Below, piece by piece: positions 43,107 through 51,277 of a stretch of DNA of 64,000 nt; position 1 is the first letter of the stretch, and each line of letters starts with the position of its first letter. The position numbers and the translations under genes are program-made. The stretch spans positions 62,001 through 126,000 of the forward strand of contig NZ_CP022436.1 of NCBI RefSeq assembly GCF_002224285.1, read 5' to 3'. The notes under the pieces were generated by a model. The model searched no databases. It had not been told where the DNA came from and worked only from the letters and a program-made list of their open reading frames with translations. The stretch comes from Arthrobacter sp. YN (GTDB lineage: Bacteria; Actinomycetota; Actinomycetes; Actinomycetales; Micrococcaceae).

Positions 43107-43487
43107 ATGCGTAAATCACGATTGGCTCTTTCCGGCGCTGCGGCCGCGGGTGCAATTGCAATCTCAGGGCTGGCCGCGGCCCCGATGGCCTCCGCCAGTG
43201 CAGCGGCTTCGGTGACCGGGTCCTACGCCTACTACAACTCGTCCACCAACGTCCTAACGAGCCGGGACACCCGCGTGGATGGAGTCTCATCCGTGGCGCA
43301 GCTGAGGTACGTTTCGAACGGGACTACCTACATTGCGACGCTGACCAACAGTCAGGGAAGCGGCGAGCAGGCCCAAGCTCAAAGCAGCGGACTCCGAGGG
43401 TCCGTTTACGTCCGGGCGTGCCTCAACAACCGAAGCGCCGGCACCGGCGTCTACGGCTGCTCAGGCTGGGTCGCCACGGCCGCTTAG
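43107..43487 (+). CDS. Small secreted hypothetical protein
   Basis: 126 residues. Signal peptide of about 32 residues (MRKSRLALSGAAAAGAIAISGLAAAPMASAS). The mature part is rich in S, T, Y and N with two cysteines (RACLNNR, YGCSGW), suggesting one disulfide in an exported beta-rich domain. No recognised family. GAAGGAATT site before the ATG. A large hairpin follows the stop. Confidence 0.78.
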   Translation: MRKSRLALSGAAAAGAIAISGLAAAPMASASAAASVTGSYAYYNSSTNVLTSRDTRVDGVSSVAQLRYVSNGTTYIATLTNSQGSGEQAQAQSSGLRGSVYVRACLNNRSAGTGVYGCSGWVATAA

Positions 43488-43496
43488 GCGCGGAGT

Positions 43497-43557
43497 AAAC
43501 GACGCGACGCTTCAGGGTTCCCTGCAACTACGGGAGCCCTGGCGCGTCCTGTCGTTT
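43497..43557. terminator. Terminator-like long hairpin
   Basis: AAACGAC (43497) pairs with GTCGTTT (43557) outside, and CAGGGTTCCC with GGGAGCCCTG inside (one mismatch), loop TGCAACTAC. It lies 10 bp past the stop of the secreted-protein gene and faces the convergent YczE-like gene. Confidence 0.65.
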
Positions 43558-43671
43558 GACGGTCAACCAGTCGTCGCCGCCCAAAGCGACCGCCCCGCAG
43601 CGAGATGGTGTCCCGCCATGGAGGCTTCAGGATTGTTGGTTCCGCCGCAGGCTGCGCCCGGACGCTGCTGC

Positions 43672-44300
43672 TCATGAGGCGGTCGACTTGCTCAGTGGGT
43701 TGTCCGGCGAGGGTTCTCGAGGGCCTGAAGGAACACTGAACAAGGGCATGAGCCACTGAATCAACGGTCCGATCAGAAACGCTTCGGCCACAGTACCGAT
43801 CCCCAGGGTCCCGCCCAGCAACCAGCCGGCTGCGGCAACTGTTACCTCGATCAATGTGCGGCAAGTGCGGATTGACCAGCCGGTCCGCTGCGCCAGGCCG
43901 GTCATCAGCCCGTCCCGTGCACCTGGGCCGAAGGAGGCCCCAAGGTAGGAGGCGCTGCCGACGGCCAGGAGCACCAGCCCCCGGCAAGATAGACGACTTG
44001 CCAGAGTAGTCCGTTGGCTTGAGGAATCAAAGGTATCGACAAGTCGACGAAGGCGCCGATCAACACGGCGTTCGCCAGAGTGCCCCAACCCGGGCGCATC
44101 CTCAGGGGGATCCATAGGAGGAGCACGAGAAAGCTGACCGCGATGATGACCATTCCGGTGCTGATTCCCGTCAGCCGGCCCAGACCTTGATGAAAGATAT
44201 CCCAAGGGGAGATTCCAAGTCCAGCTTTGATGAGGACGGCGATGGAAAAGCCGAAGAGCGACAGGCCTGCGAGTAATTGAGTGATTCTGCGTACCAACAT
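43672..44300 (-). pseudogene. YczE/YitT-like membrane protein, frameshifted
   Basis: Two overlapping frames make one protein if a base is restored in the C5 run at 43978-43982 (G5 on the coding strand). The first part starts MLVRRITQLLAGLSLFGFSIAVLIKAGLG and runs to VVYLAG; the second continues GLVLLAVGSASYLGASFGPGARDGLMTGLAQR. The joined length is about 209 residues with five to six helices, a normal YczE size. Function unknown in the family (a link to surfactin production in Bacillus is known). May be an intact gene with a sequence error. Confidence 0.7.
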
Positions 44301-44384
44301 CACACCAGCCTCCCCCAAACTGGCTCTGAAATATGTAGCCAGTTTGGACCTCTGGCTACCTCCAGATTCACGCCCCTGTGGATC

Positions 44385-46229
44385 TCATAGGGCACCCGTA
44401 TGCCTGTCAGCGGTTGAAACCTCGGGAGCCGTGTCCACACGGGACATTCCGTTGATCAGAGTCACCAGAGAATCGCCATGAGTCAGTTGAGGATGGTGCC
44501 CGGCGCCCGTCACCGTGATCAGCTCAACATTTGGAAGTGACTCGAGCTGCTCAACCGCTTCTGGGGTGATGGGGTCCTCGCTTCCCACGATGATGCGGAC
44601 CGGGCCGCTGAAACGCCCCAGCGCTTCCCGCAGTTCAGCACGCCATTGCTTGGAGCCCGCAAGGGCGAGATGCTTGGCCACCCTCTTGGCGCTGCTTCGC
44701 TTGAGGTCACTGAGGCTGGACGTGAGAGCAGCGGCGCTGGCTTCTGATCCGGTCAGCTGGCGTGACAGCCGTGCGGCGTCAATGTGTCGCAAGTAGGTGG
44801 ATGCCAGCGGCGGCAGTTTGGCCGAAATACCCATCGGGGCTTGGAGGAAGAACGGTGCGATCAGCGTGAGGGACTTGACCTGTGCCGGGAGCTGGTCAGC
44901 CGCCATTACTGCCGCAGCCGCACCGATGGAGTGGCCGATGAGGTCAACGGGTTCGCCGTCCAGTAGAGATGGCAGCCACTGTTCCCAGTCCTGAACGCCT
45001 GTTCCACTGCTGAGGCCGAGTCCGGGCAGGTCGACGACTCGCGCGCCGATGCCCGACGCCACGTCGGCCCACGTGTCTGCGTTGACCGGCAAACCGGGAA
45101 GGACAACTTGGCTGGATCCGGGTACGCCGAGTTCGAATGTGCGCAGACCGCCGATGTGGACGAATCGACGACCGTCAGCCATGTCTGCGCCAAACCGATG
45201 TGCGGCCAGATGGTCGGCCCACCGCTCCACCGACACCAGAACATCCGGCATCTGAATCCCGTGTTTGTGGGCGAACTCGACGGCGGACTCTGTCGGATAG
45301 CGGTCGGCGGACATGAAGGTGAGCGTCTCGGGATCCGCTTTGGTGATCCGCTGCGGGAGCCTCTTGATGATCCCGATCGGCATCCTTAGCCGTGGGACGT
45401 TGACGCCGAGGTGCCGGCCGACATGGGTGAGGAGGTCTGCCAGCGGCGGGGTGGCGTCGTCGAGAATCCAATACGCCTTGCCGGCAGCAGCGGGATCGAC
45501 CGCTGCTGCCGTCATGAAGGCTGCCAGATAGTCGACCGTGACGACCGGGAGGAACGTCGAGCCGTTTCCGGGCAGTGCGGCTACGGTGCCGTTCCACATC
45601 TGCTCGATGGTGGTGGCCAGCCCGATGAGTTGGTCGGACTCCCCGGTCGCGCTGTCGCCGATCAGGCTGGAGGGATTGACGATGGTCCAGGGGACTCCTC
45701 GCTTCAAGGCCCGGGCCTGGAAGATGGCGTCGGATTCCACCTTCGAGGCTTCGTAGGCGCCAAGTTCCTTGTAGACCGCGGCGCGGTGGTCCTCTGACCA
45801 TGGAACGGTTTTGGGGTCCTGTCCGCCGACGCGGTAGCCCGACACATGGACGACCCGCTGCAGGTTTGGGAGGTCCTCGGCGAAGTCGATCAGCTTCTCG
45901 ACGATGCCGACATTCGCGCTGCGTGCCTCTTGGGCGGTCATTCCGAATCGGTAGGACCCGGCGCAGTTGTGGATCTCGGTGATGGACGGGAATGCCGAGG
46001 GCCCGCCCACGATGATCTCGGGTGCATCGAAGTCGACGATGGTCGTTCTGATGCTCCGTTTTAGTCCATGCTCCCTGGCCCATCGCTCGACACTCGCTCC
46101 CGACTCGGCGGTCCGAACTGCCGCTGTGACGTTCGCGCCAGCTTTGGCAAGGGACAGAATGAGGTGTCGGCCGACCATTCCTGAAGCCCCGAAGACAAGG
46201 GCATGACGGGAGTCTTCGTGCGGCGTCAT
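44385..46229 (-). CDS. SDR (NAD-binding) plus alpha/beta-hydrolase fusion
   Basis: 614 residues with two enzyme modules. Residues about 8-345: an extended SDR, with LVFGASGMVGRHLI, a VHVSGYRVGG strand, and the YxxxK pair in YEASKVES. Residues about 355-595: an alpha/beta hydrolase with nucleophile GHSIGAAAAV, acid in VGSEDPITPE and His in GAGHHPQLTHG. Such pairing suggests consecutive reduction and hydrolysis or lactonisation of one substrate, which remains unknown. Stop of the TetR gene overlaps its start (ATGA), so it is second in a regulator-enzyme operon. Confidence 0.87.
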   Translation of the reverse strand: MTPHEDSRHALVFGASGMVGRHLILSLAKAGANVTAAVRTAESGASVERWAREHGLKRSIRTTIVDFDAPEIIVGGPSAFPSITEIHNCAGSYRFGMTAQEARSANVGIVEKLIDFAEDLPNLQRVVHVSGYRVGGQDPKTVPWSEDHRAAVYKELGAYEASKVESDAIFQARALKRGVPWTIVNPSSLIGDSATGESDQLIGLATTIEQMWNGTVAALPGNGSTFLPVVTVDYLAAFMTAAAVDPAAAGKAYWILDDATPPLADLLTHVGRHLGVNVPRLRMPIGIIKRLPQRITKADPETLTFMSADRYPTESAVEFAHKHGIQMPDVLVSVERWADHLAAHRFGADMADGRRFVHIGGLRTFELGVPGSSQVVLPGLPVNADTWADVASGIGARVVDLPGLGLSSGTGVQDWEQWLPSLLDGEPVDLIGHSIGAAAAVMAADQLPAQVKSLTLIAPFFLQAPMGISAKLPPLASTYLRHIDAARLSRQLTGSEASAAALTSSLSDLKRSSAKRVAKHLALAGSKQWRAELREALGRFSGPVRIIVGSEDPITPEAVEQLESLPNVELITVTGAGHHPQLTHGDSLVTLINGMSRVDTAPEVSTADRHTGAL

Positions 46230-46825
46230 CGCGTCCCGCCAGCGGTCTTGCAGCGCTGGTTGATGAGCTCCGCCACGACGTCAGCGGCCGATAGCAGGGG
46301 TTGGGTGCTCTGCATGGCGCGAGAGACGATCACCGTCCCCTCAATCGTCGATACAACAACGGTTGCCAGGGACCGGGCTTCCTTGGCCTCAATGCCGCTG
46401 GCCTCGAGGAGCGCGGACGTCGGGGCGATCCACGCCTCGAAGGCAGCGGCACACGCCTTTCTCAGCCGCTCGCTCTCCGCGCCCATCTCCAGAGTGACGA
46501 CGGAGACCGGGCAACCCAGCCGGAAGTTGCTCTCGCTAACGATGGTGGCCAGGGCCTCAATCGCGGCCCGGGCAGCCTCAGCCGCGCTGCCCGCGGAAGT
46601 TGCGGCCTCTGCAATGAGCGTTTCGAACTGCTTAGCGGCGAGTTCGACCGCCGCGATGCCCAGGCCTTCCTTCCCGTCGGGGAAGTGGAAGTAGATCGAC
46701 CCCTTGGGTGCTGCGGCGTGTTCGATCACAGCATTCAGCCCCGTGCCGCTGTAACCGCTGGTCTGAATGAGCTGGAGCATGGACTCTGCGAGCCGTGCTT
46801 TTGTCAGGTTTCCTTTTAAGGCCAT
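46226..46825 (-). CDS. TetR-family regulator (LmrA/YxaF-like)
   Basis: 199 residues. Helix-turn-helix at about residues 8-55 (ARLAESMLQLIQTSGYSGTGLNAVIEHAAAPKGSIYFHFPDGKEGL), then a TetR_C_11-like domain with GCPVSVVTLE. It is transcribed with the SDR-hydrolase gene (ATGA overlap) and most likely autoregulates that operon through the TAGAC dyad just upstream of its start. Confidence 0.9.
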   Translation of the reverse strand: MALKGNLTKARLAESMLQLIQTSGYSGTGLNAVIEHAAAPKGSIYFHFPDGKEGLGIAAVELAAKQFETLIAEAATSAGSAAEAARAAIEALATIVSESNFRLGCPVSVVTLEMGAESERLRKACAAAFEAWIAPTSALLEASGIEAKEARSLATVVVSTIEGTVIVSRAMQSTQPLLSAADVVAELINQRCKTAGGTR

Positions 46826-46836
46826 GAAGAAAATAA

Positions 46837-46848
46837 TAGACTGGTCTA
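46837..46848. promoter_or_regulatory. TetR-type operator TAGAC(TG)GTCTA
   Basis: Perfect 5-bp arms around a TG centre, 12 bp upstream of the TetR start, in an AT-rich stretch that probably holds the promoter. LmrA/YxaF-type regulators of Bacillus bind TAGACC-like dyads, so the match is sensible. Confidence 0.55.
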
Positions 46849-47040
46849 CATATTTTGCAAACTCTCAAGAAGCCATCGACCCCGTCATCGTGCTGCGGCG
46901 TTGGATTTCTTTGGCGGAGTTCGCCTGCTTCTTAGAAGAACTCCAGGACGCTTCGCTGACGGCAGGAGGCGCCATGGGGTGCAGGGTGATCAGCTGACTG
47001 TTGGATCCGGACGCGGTAAACGTCCGGATAGTGCGGTGGG
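46849..47040. other. Gap without a recognised feature
   Basis: 192 bp between the TetR operator and the convergent end of the SDR gene... no gene, hairpin or repeat stands out. It probably carries upstream promoter sequence only. Confidence 0.4.
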
Positions 47041-47814
47041 TTAGAGGTTGGTGCCGCCGGTGGCGTCGATCTTCTGCCCGGTGATCCAGCGCGCTTCGTC
47101 GGAGGCAAGGAAACCTACGATGCTTGCGATATCGTCGGGCTGGCCAACGCGACCCAGGGCGCTGCTGGCAGCTACCCCGGCTTGGGCTTCTTCGTTTCCG
47201 CGGAGCCAGCCGGCGTTGATGTCGGTGTCCACGACGCCTGGGGCGACCGAGTTTACGGTGATTTCCCTGGGCCCAAGGTGTTTGGCGAGAGTCAGGGTAA
47301 AGGCCTCAATCGCGCCCTTGGTGAGGGCGTAGCCGATGATTTCCGGGAACGCTATGCGGGTGACGCCGGAGGAGATGTTGATGATGCGGCCCCCGTTAGC
47401 GATTCGGGTCAGCCCTTCCTTGGCGATGAAGTAGGGTGCGTTGACGTTGATGGCCTGCTGGGTTAGGAAATCTTCCCGGCTGAAGTCTTCAATGGCCCCG
47501 CGCAGGGTGACCCCGGCATTGTTCACGAGGACGTGAATTGGCTGGTTCAAGACTCCGGCTTCGGCAGCGGCTTTGTCGTAGGCGGCCCAAAAATCCTGTG
47601 CTGCGGTATCGGCTCCAAGGTCTGCCTGGAAAGGGAAAGCCTTTCCTCCCGCAGCTTCGATGGAGGCCGCCACTTCCGCAGCCGCCTTCCCGTCGTGTCC
47701 GTAGTGGACAGCAACAGTCAAGCCTGCGGTGGCAAGGCAGGAGGAGATTGCCGCACCGATCCCTCGGCTGGCTCCAGTCACAACGGCGATGTGGTCTTTG
47801 TGTGTTTCGCTCAC
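47041..47814 (-). CDS. SDR-family oxidoreductase (FabG-like)
   Basis: 257 residues, classical SDR. Cofactor loop VTGASRGIGAAISSCL, NNAG (VLVNNAGVTLRG), catalytic Ser in IINISSGV, and YxxxK in YALTKGAIEAF. It uses NAD(P)H to reduce a ketone or acyl substrate; the specific one is unknown. Divergent (159 bp to its start) from a TetR regulator that probably controls it. Confidence 0.92.
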   Translation of the reverse strand: MSETHKDHIAVVTGASRGIGAAISSCLATAGLTVAVHYGHDGKAAAEVAASIEAAGGKAFPFQADLGADTAAQDFWAAYDKAAAEAGVLNQPIHVLVNNAGVTLRGAIEDFSREDFLTQQAINVNAPYFIAKEGLTRIANGGRIINISSGVTRIAFPEIIGYALTKGAIEAFTLTLAKHLGPREITVNSVAPGVVDTDINAGWLRGNEEAQAGVAASSALGRVGQPDDIASIVGFLASDEARWITGQKIDATGGTNL

Positions 47815-47973
47815 GAATGAGATAATTACATACGTTTAGCGATCACTACAAGAAAGATGTCGAAACTTAAATGTGGCGCTGACCACAGCATGAAAAACCA
47901 CTCTCGTGGAGGCAGCCGGAATAGATGCCGGCTGCTGGGGGCTCTTCTTGAGAGGAATGACGAGAGGACGACG

Positions 47974-48570
47974 ATGTCAGGAAAAGTAGGCCAAGGCCGG
48001 AAATTCAATATCGACGACGCCCTGGAAGCAGCCACTTTGGTCTTCTGGGACAGCGGATACGAGGGCACCTCCTTGGCGGAGCTCACAAAAGCCATGGGTA
48101 TCAATCCGCCCAGCCTGTATAAGGCCTTCGGCTCCAAGGAGGACCTCTTCTTCTCCGTTGTGGACCACTACAACGCAACCCACGGAAGCTTCATGTCCGT
48201 CGCCTTCACAGAAGAAGAATCCGGACTGAAACTCATGCGTCGGCTGCTGATAGAAGCCGCCGACCACTACCCGTCAACAACGTTCCCGGGAGGCTGTCTG
48301 GTGATCAGCTCTGCCGTCGCGGTCACCTCCGCGAACCGCCACGTCGCAGAACGGCTGTCCAAAATGCGCAACGACAACATCCTGGCCATGGCAGAAGCAC
48401 TGATCCGGGACCGCGAAGCAGGCCGGATCTCTAAATCCACCGACACCCATGCAATGGCAGCCTTCGTCGGAGCGACGCTACAAGGTATGAGCCAGCAGGC
48501 CCGAGACGGCGCAAGCAAAGAGGACCTCCTCTGCATCGCCCACTACGCCATCACCGCCATCGGGGCCTAG
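47974..48570 (+). CDS. TetR/AcrR-family regulator
   Basis: 198 residues. Start MSGKVGQGRKFN at 47974 with a GAGAGGACG site; longer in-frame sequence upstream is not conserved. HTH: DALEAATLVFWDSGYEGTSLAELTKAMGINPPSLYKAFGSKEDLF. A C-terminal TetR_C domain has GGCLVISSAVAV and MAAFVGATLQGMSQQARDGAS. Divergent from the SDR gene, hence its likely repressor. Confidence 0.9.
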   Translation: MSGKVGQGRKFNIDDALEAATLVFWDSGYEGTSLAELTKAMGINPPSLYKAFGSKEDLFFSVVDHYNATHGSFMSVAFTEEESGLKLMRRLLIEAADHYPSTTFPGGCLVISSAVAVTSANRHVAERLSKMRNDNILAMAEALIRDREAGRISKSTDTHAMAAFVGATLQGMSQQARDGASKEDLLCIAHYAITAIGA

Positions 48571-48705
48571 TAAACGACACGGCCAGACACTAAGCCGGCC
48601 CAGCCCAGGCCGTGGGGGGAGCGTTTGGGCCGTGAAGTCAACCGCGGCACCGCGAGCTCCGATAACCCCGTGAATGGAGGCACCTTCAGGGTTGGTCCCA
48701 GCAGT

Positions 48706-48735
48706 GTGTCCCGGTTCCAAGGAAGTGGGACGCTC
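48706..48735. repeat. 30-bp dyad element, copy D
   Basis: Starts GTGTCCCGGTTCC and ends GGAAGTGGGACGCTC, symmetric apart from three mismatched pairs. About 135 bp past the TetR stop. Full-length like copy A. Confidence 0.55.
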
Positions 48736-48765
48736 AGGCCGGCTCGCCTAGGCCTCTGGTCCTGA

Positions 48766-48810
48766 CCGGGATAATCACTTTTACCTAACAGGCCAAAGTG
48801 ATTATCCCGG
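48766..48810. repeat. Perfect 16-bp inverted repeat upstream of membrane protein gene
   Basis: CCGGGATAATCACTTT (48766-48781) and its exact complement (48795-48810) around the 13-nt loop TACCTAACAGGCC, ending 22 bp before the next start. Either a terminator for upstream transcripts, a repressor site pair or an RNA leader structure. The AT-rich arms are unusual here. Confidence 0.7.
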
Positions 48811-48832
48811 GCGGTACCGAGAGACGTATGAG

Positions 48833-49651
48833 ATGACCAACATGAACGAACGAGCCCGGCTTCAGAACTGGTTGGAGTACGTGCTTGGCCTGATCCGCCG
48901 GGTTGATGATCTCTATCGCCAGGAAGCGTCTCTCAAGTCCCGCTACGACAATCAGTACCAGCGCTACCTGAAGACCTGGGGCGCTGGGATGTACTTTCTA
49001 TGGACTCTTATCCTGACTTTGATGTTCTCCGCCTTTGTGATCTTGGTGGTGTTCACCACGATCATTCTTCCGGCGATGGGTGCAAGGGACCGGGATGGCG
49101 GTTTGTTTTCAGAAGGGATACCGGGCGCGGGCCTGTTCCTGCTGCCGTTGCCCGTAGCGCTGATCGGCGCTGGCATCATTCTCTTTGTGCTCAACAGCCG
49201 GGTTCGCACTATCAACGAGGTCCGAGGGGCAACAAACGCGAGAATGCAGAACGAGATCACAGTACGGATTGCGCCTGAGCTCGTACCCATCAACCGGGGC
49301 TTCGCGGAGGTGCGCCAAGCTCTGAGGCAGAATGTTGTGGGTCACTTCCCAGTGGAGTACCTCTACGAGGATGCTCTGTCGTTCTGTATCTTCGCGGTGG
49401 CTAACTTTAGGGCAAACAGCATTACTGAGGCGATTGGCCTTTACGAGAATGAGCTCCACCGCCAGCGAACGGAGAGTTACGCAGATTCGCAGCTGCAGGA
49501 GCAGCGGCGTGCAGCGCGCGTTGCCCGGATCAACGGCATTATCAATGGCATGGGGCACGCAACATCTGCGATCCGGACCGAAGATGCGGCCACCCGAAGC
49601 GCCATGAATGCCAATATCGCAGCCAGCCGGCAATCCGCAGATCAGCGGTAA
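48833..49651 (+). CDS. Hypothetical two-helix membrane protein with coiled-coil ends
   Basis: 272 residues. A charged N-terminal helix (about 1-50), two membrane helices (about 53-82 and 98-122), then a long helical cytoplasmic region (NARMQNEITVRI..., ENELHRQRTESYADSQLQEQRRAARVARINGIINGMG). No recognised domain. The coiled coils suggest self-association or partner binding at the membrane. It is framed by two large perfect hairpins (48766-48810 and 49674-49720), making a compact stand-alone unit. Confidence 0.7.
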   Translation: MTNMNERARLQNWLEYVLGLIRRVDDLYRQEASLKSRYDNQYQRYLKTWGAGMYFLWTLILTLMFSAFVILVVFTTIILPAMGARDRDGGLFSEGIPGAGLFLLPLPVALIGAGIILFVLNSRVRTINEVRGATNARMQNEITVRIAPELVPINRGFAEVRQALRQNVVGHFPVEYLYEDALSFCIFAVANFRANSITEAIGLYENELHRQRTESYADSQLQEQRRAARVARINGIINGMGHATSAIRTEDAATRSAMNANIAASRQSADQR

Positions 49652-49673
49652 CTTGGCAGTGGCGGCGAAACGC

Positions 49674-49720
49674 CAAGTGCCGCCGTCGTACTTCTTGTGA
49701 AAGTACGACGGCGGCACTTG
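49674..49720. terminator. Strong bidirectional terminator
   Basis: CAAGTGCCGCCGTCGTACTT (49674-49693) and its exact complement (49701-49720), a 20-bp perfect stem with a 7-nt loop. It separates the convergent stops at 49651 and 49742. A second, weaker repeat (CTTGGC with GCCAAG, 49653-49677) overlaps its left foot, so an alternative fold is possible. Confidence 0.85.
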
Positions 49721-49741
49721 CCGTATGCGGGTCGGTGACCG

Positions 49742-50308
49742 CTAAGCGGTCTGGCCAGCGTGCTGGCCCTCGGAGATCTCCTCGACCACCTTTGCGTTGA
49801 AGGCGGGGAGGTCGTCCGGGGTGCGGCTGGTGACCAGGCCTTGGTCGCACACCACTTCCTCGTCGGTCCAGTTGGCGCCCGCATTCTTCAAATCCGTCTG
49901 GAGCGTGTGATACGAGGTGACGTTGCGGCCCTTGATCACGCCGGCGTCGATGAGAATCCACGGTCCGTGGCAGATCGAGGCCACCGGCTTGTGTTGCTCA
50001 AAGAAAGCGCGCGTGAAGTTCTGCGCATCTTTGTCGACGCGGAGATGATCGGCGTTGACGACGCCGCCCGGGAGAACCAGTGCGTCAAATTCGGAGGCAT
50101 CCGCGTCGGCGACTGCGAGGTCGACGTCGAAGGTGTCACCCTTCTCCACGCCGTTAAAACCCTGGAGCTTTCCCTTGGAGGGAGCCACGAGGGTGGGCTC
50201 GCCGCCGGCATCCTTGACCGCCTGCCATGGGCTGGTGAGTTCCACCTGCTCCACGCCGTCTGTCAACAGGAATGCGACCCTCTTGCCTGCGATGTTGTGT
50301 TCTGACAT
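49742..50308 (-). CDS. DJ-1/PfpI family (type 1 glutamine amidotransferase-like) protein
   Basis: 188 residues. Fold signature KRVAFLLTDGVEQVELTSPW, ALVLPGGVVNADHLR, and the nucleophile elbow VASICHGPWILIDAG with conserved Cys. Similar to general stress protein 18, PfpI and YhbO, implicated in protection against carbonyl or oxidative damage; peptidase or deglycase activity is unproven. The start at 50308 has GAGGAGGAACA; a 42-codon longer frame is not supported. Confidence 0.92.
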   Translation of the reverse strand: MSEHNIAGKRVAFLLTDGVEQVELTSPWQAVKDAGGEPTLVAPSKGKLQGFNGVEKGDTFDVDLAVADADASEFDALVLPGGVVNADHLRVDKDAQNFTRAFFEQHKPVASICHGPWILIDAGVIKGRNVTSYHTLQTDLKNAGANWTDEEVVCDQGLVTSRTPDDLPAFNAKVVEEISEGQHAGQTA

Positions 50309-50452
50309 TGTTCCTCCTCGGTGCGCGGCGGGGTGCTTTTGAGCGTGGGCCGCCGCTGTGAGAGTTGTTTGTCTGACCTGCTCAAGCCTAGGGAATGCCC
50401 CTTTACTAAGCAAGCTGACTAATTTGGCTGTCACATCCGCTACTTGCCTAAG

Positions 50453-50467
50453 TATCGAATATCGATA
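50453..50467. promoter_or_regulatory. Palindrome TATCG-AATAT-CGATA before DUF2975/XRE operon
   Basis: Perfect 5-bp arms with a 5-bp AT centre, 33 bp before the DUF2975 start. A further TTCGATA copy lies at 50482. Probably a site for the XRE regulator encoded in this operon. Confidence 0.5.
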
Positions 50468-50499
50468 GAATCAGGTTGTTGTTCGATAAAGGAGTGTCC

Positions 50500-50990
50500 A
50501 TGGGAAAGCTGACGATCCTCGCCCTGCGCATAGTGATCGCGATGGTATTGGCGGGTTCGCTGTTCGTGCAGGTACGGATGGTGCCCCTGCTTTCCAACGA
50601 CCTCGTGGAGGCGGGTTCGCCTGATGGGCCGCGGATTGCGTTGCTGGTCATCGTGGTCCTGGGAATTCTGTGTGTCCAGGTAGTTGCGGTCTGTGTGTGG
50701 CGGCTGCTGACCATGATGCGGCGGGGGACGGTCTTTTCGCATGGAGCATTCAGGTTTGTGGACGTTATCTTCGGCGCTGTTTCGGCTGCCGCGCTGCTGA
50801 TGTTTGGGATCGCAGTGATCCTGGCGCCCGGCGATATCGCACCGGGAGTCGTCATGCTGATCTGTGGCGCAGCGTTGATGATCGGGGAGTGGCGCTGTTG
50901 GTGCTGGTGCTGCGGACCCTCCTTGCGCAGGCCGTTGCCCGGGACGTTGAGGCGGCCGGGCTGCGCGCCGAGCTCGACGAGGTGATTTGA
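50500..50990 (+). pseudogene. DUF2975 membrane protein, frameshifted near its end
   Basis: Starts MGKLTILALRIVIAMVLAGSLFVQVRMVPLL with an AAAGGAG site and shows four membrane helices as in DUF2975. After LICGAALMIG the frame changes: the expected end GVALLVLVLRTLLAQAVARDVEAAGLRAELDEVI is in the -1 frame and stops at 50990. Restoring one G in the G4 run 50884-50887 gives a normal 163-residue protein that ends as TGATG over the XRE start. The family is almost always followed by a small XRE gene, as here. Confidence 0.8.
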
Positions 50991-51277
50991 TGCCGATCAT
51001 CGTGGACATCGACGTCATGCTGGCCAAGCGCAAAATGCCCGTTGGGGTGCTCGCCGAGAAGGTGGGCATCACCCCGGCGAACTTGGCCGTACTCAAGAAC
51101 GGTCGTGCCAAAGCCGTGCGGTTTACTACGCTCGAAGCGCTGTGTGAGGTGCTGGAGTGCCAGCCGGGGGACCTGCTGCGGTGGGAGTCTGATGATCGCT
51201 CGCATACCGCAAACCCATCTGCCGGCGGGCCTCATCCAGCAGTTCCATCGACCCAACCGACTCCGCTGGAGTCATGA
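50990..51277 (+). CDS. Small XRE (YozG-like) helix-turn-helix protein
   Basis: Up to 95 residues; the Cro-type helix-turn-helix fills residues 3-65 (DIDVMLAKRKMPVGVLAEKVGITPANLAVLKNGRAKAVRFTTLEALCEVLECQPGDLLRWE). Relatives usually end shortly after this point. Here the frame continues about 30 residues, overlapping the 3' end of the opposite Gfo/Idh gene by 152 bp. Coupled to DUF2975 by a TGATG overlap. Likely a regulator of that operon. Confidence 0.85.
   Translation: MPIIVDIDVMLAKRKMPVGVLAEKVGITPANLAVLKNGRAKAVRFTTLEALCEVLECQPGDLLRWESDDRSHTANPSAGGPHPAVPSTQPTPLES

Noticed and set aside
43978..43982. Programmed frameshift in the YczE-like gene
   Set aside because: The heptamer C_CGG_GGG type is not a canonical slippery site; a missing base in the G5 run is simpler.
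33800..49700. A complete prophage or integrative element
   Set aside because: Patchwork content suggests accessory DNA, but no integrase, transposase, tRNA gene or flanking direct repeat was found, so no element ends are claimed.
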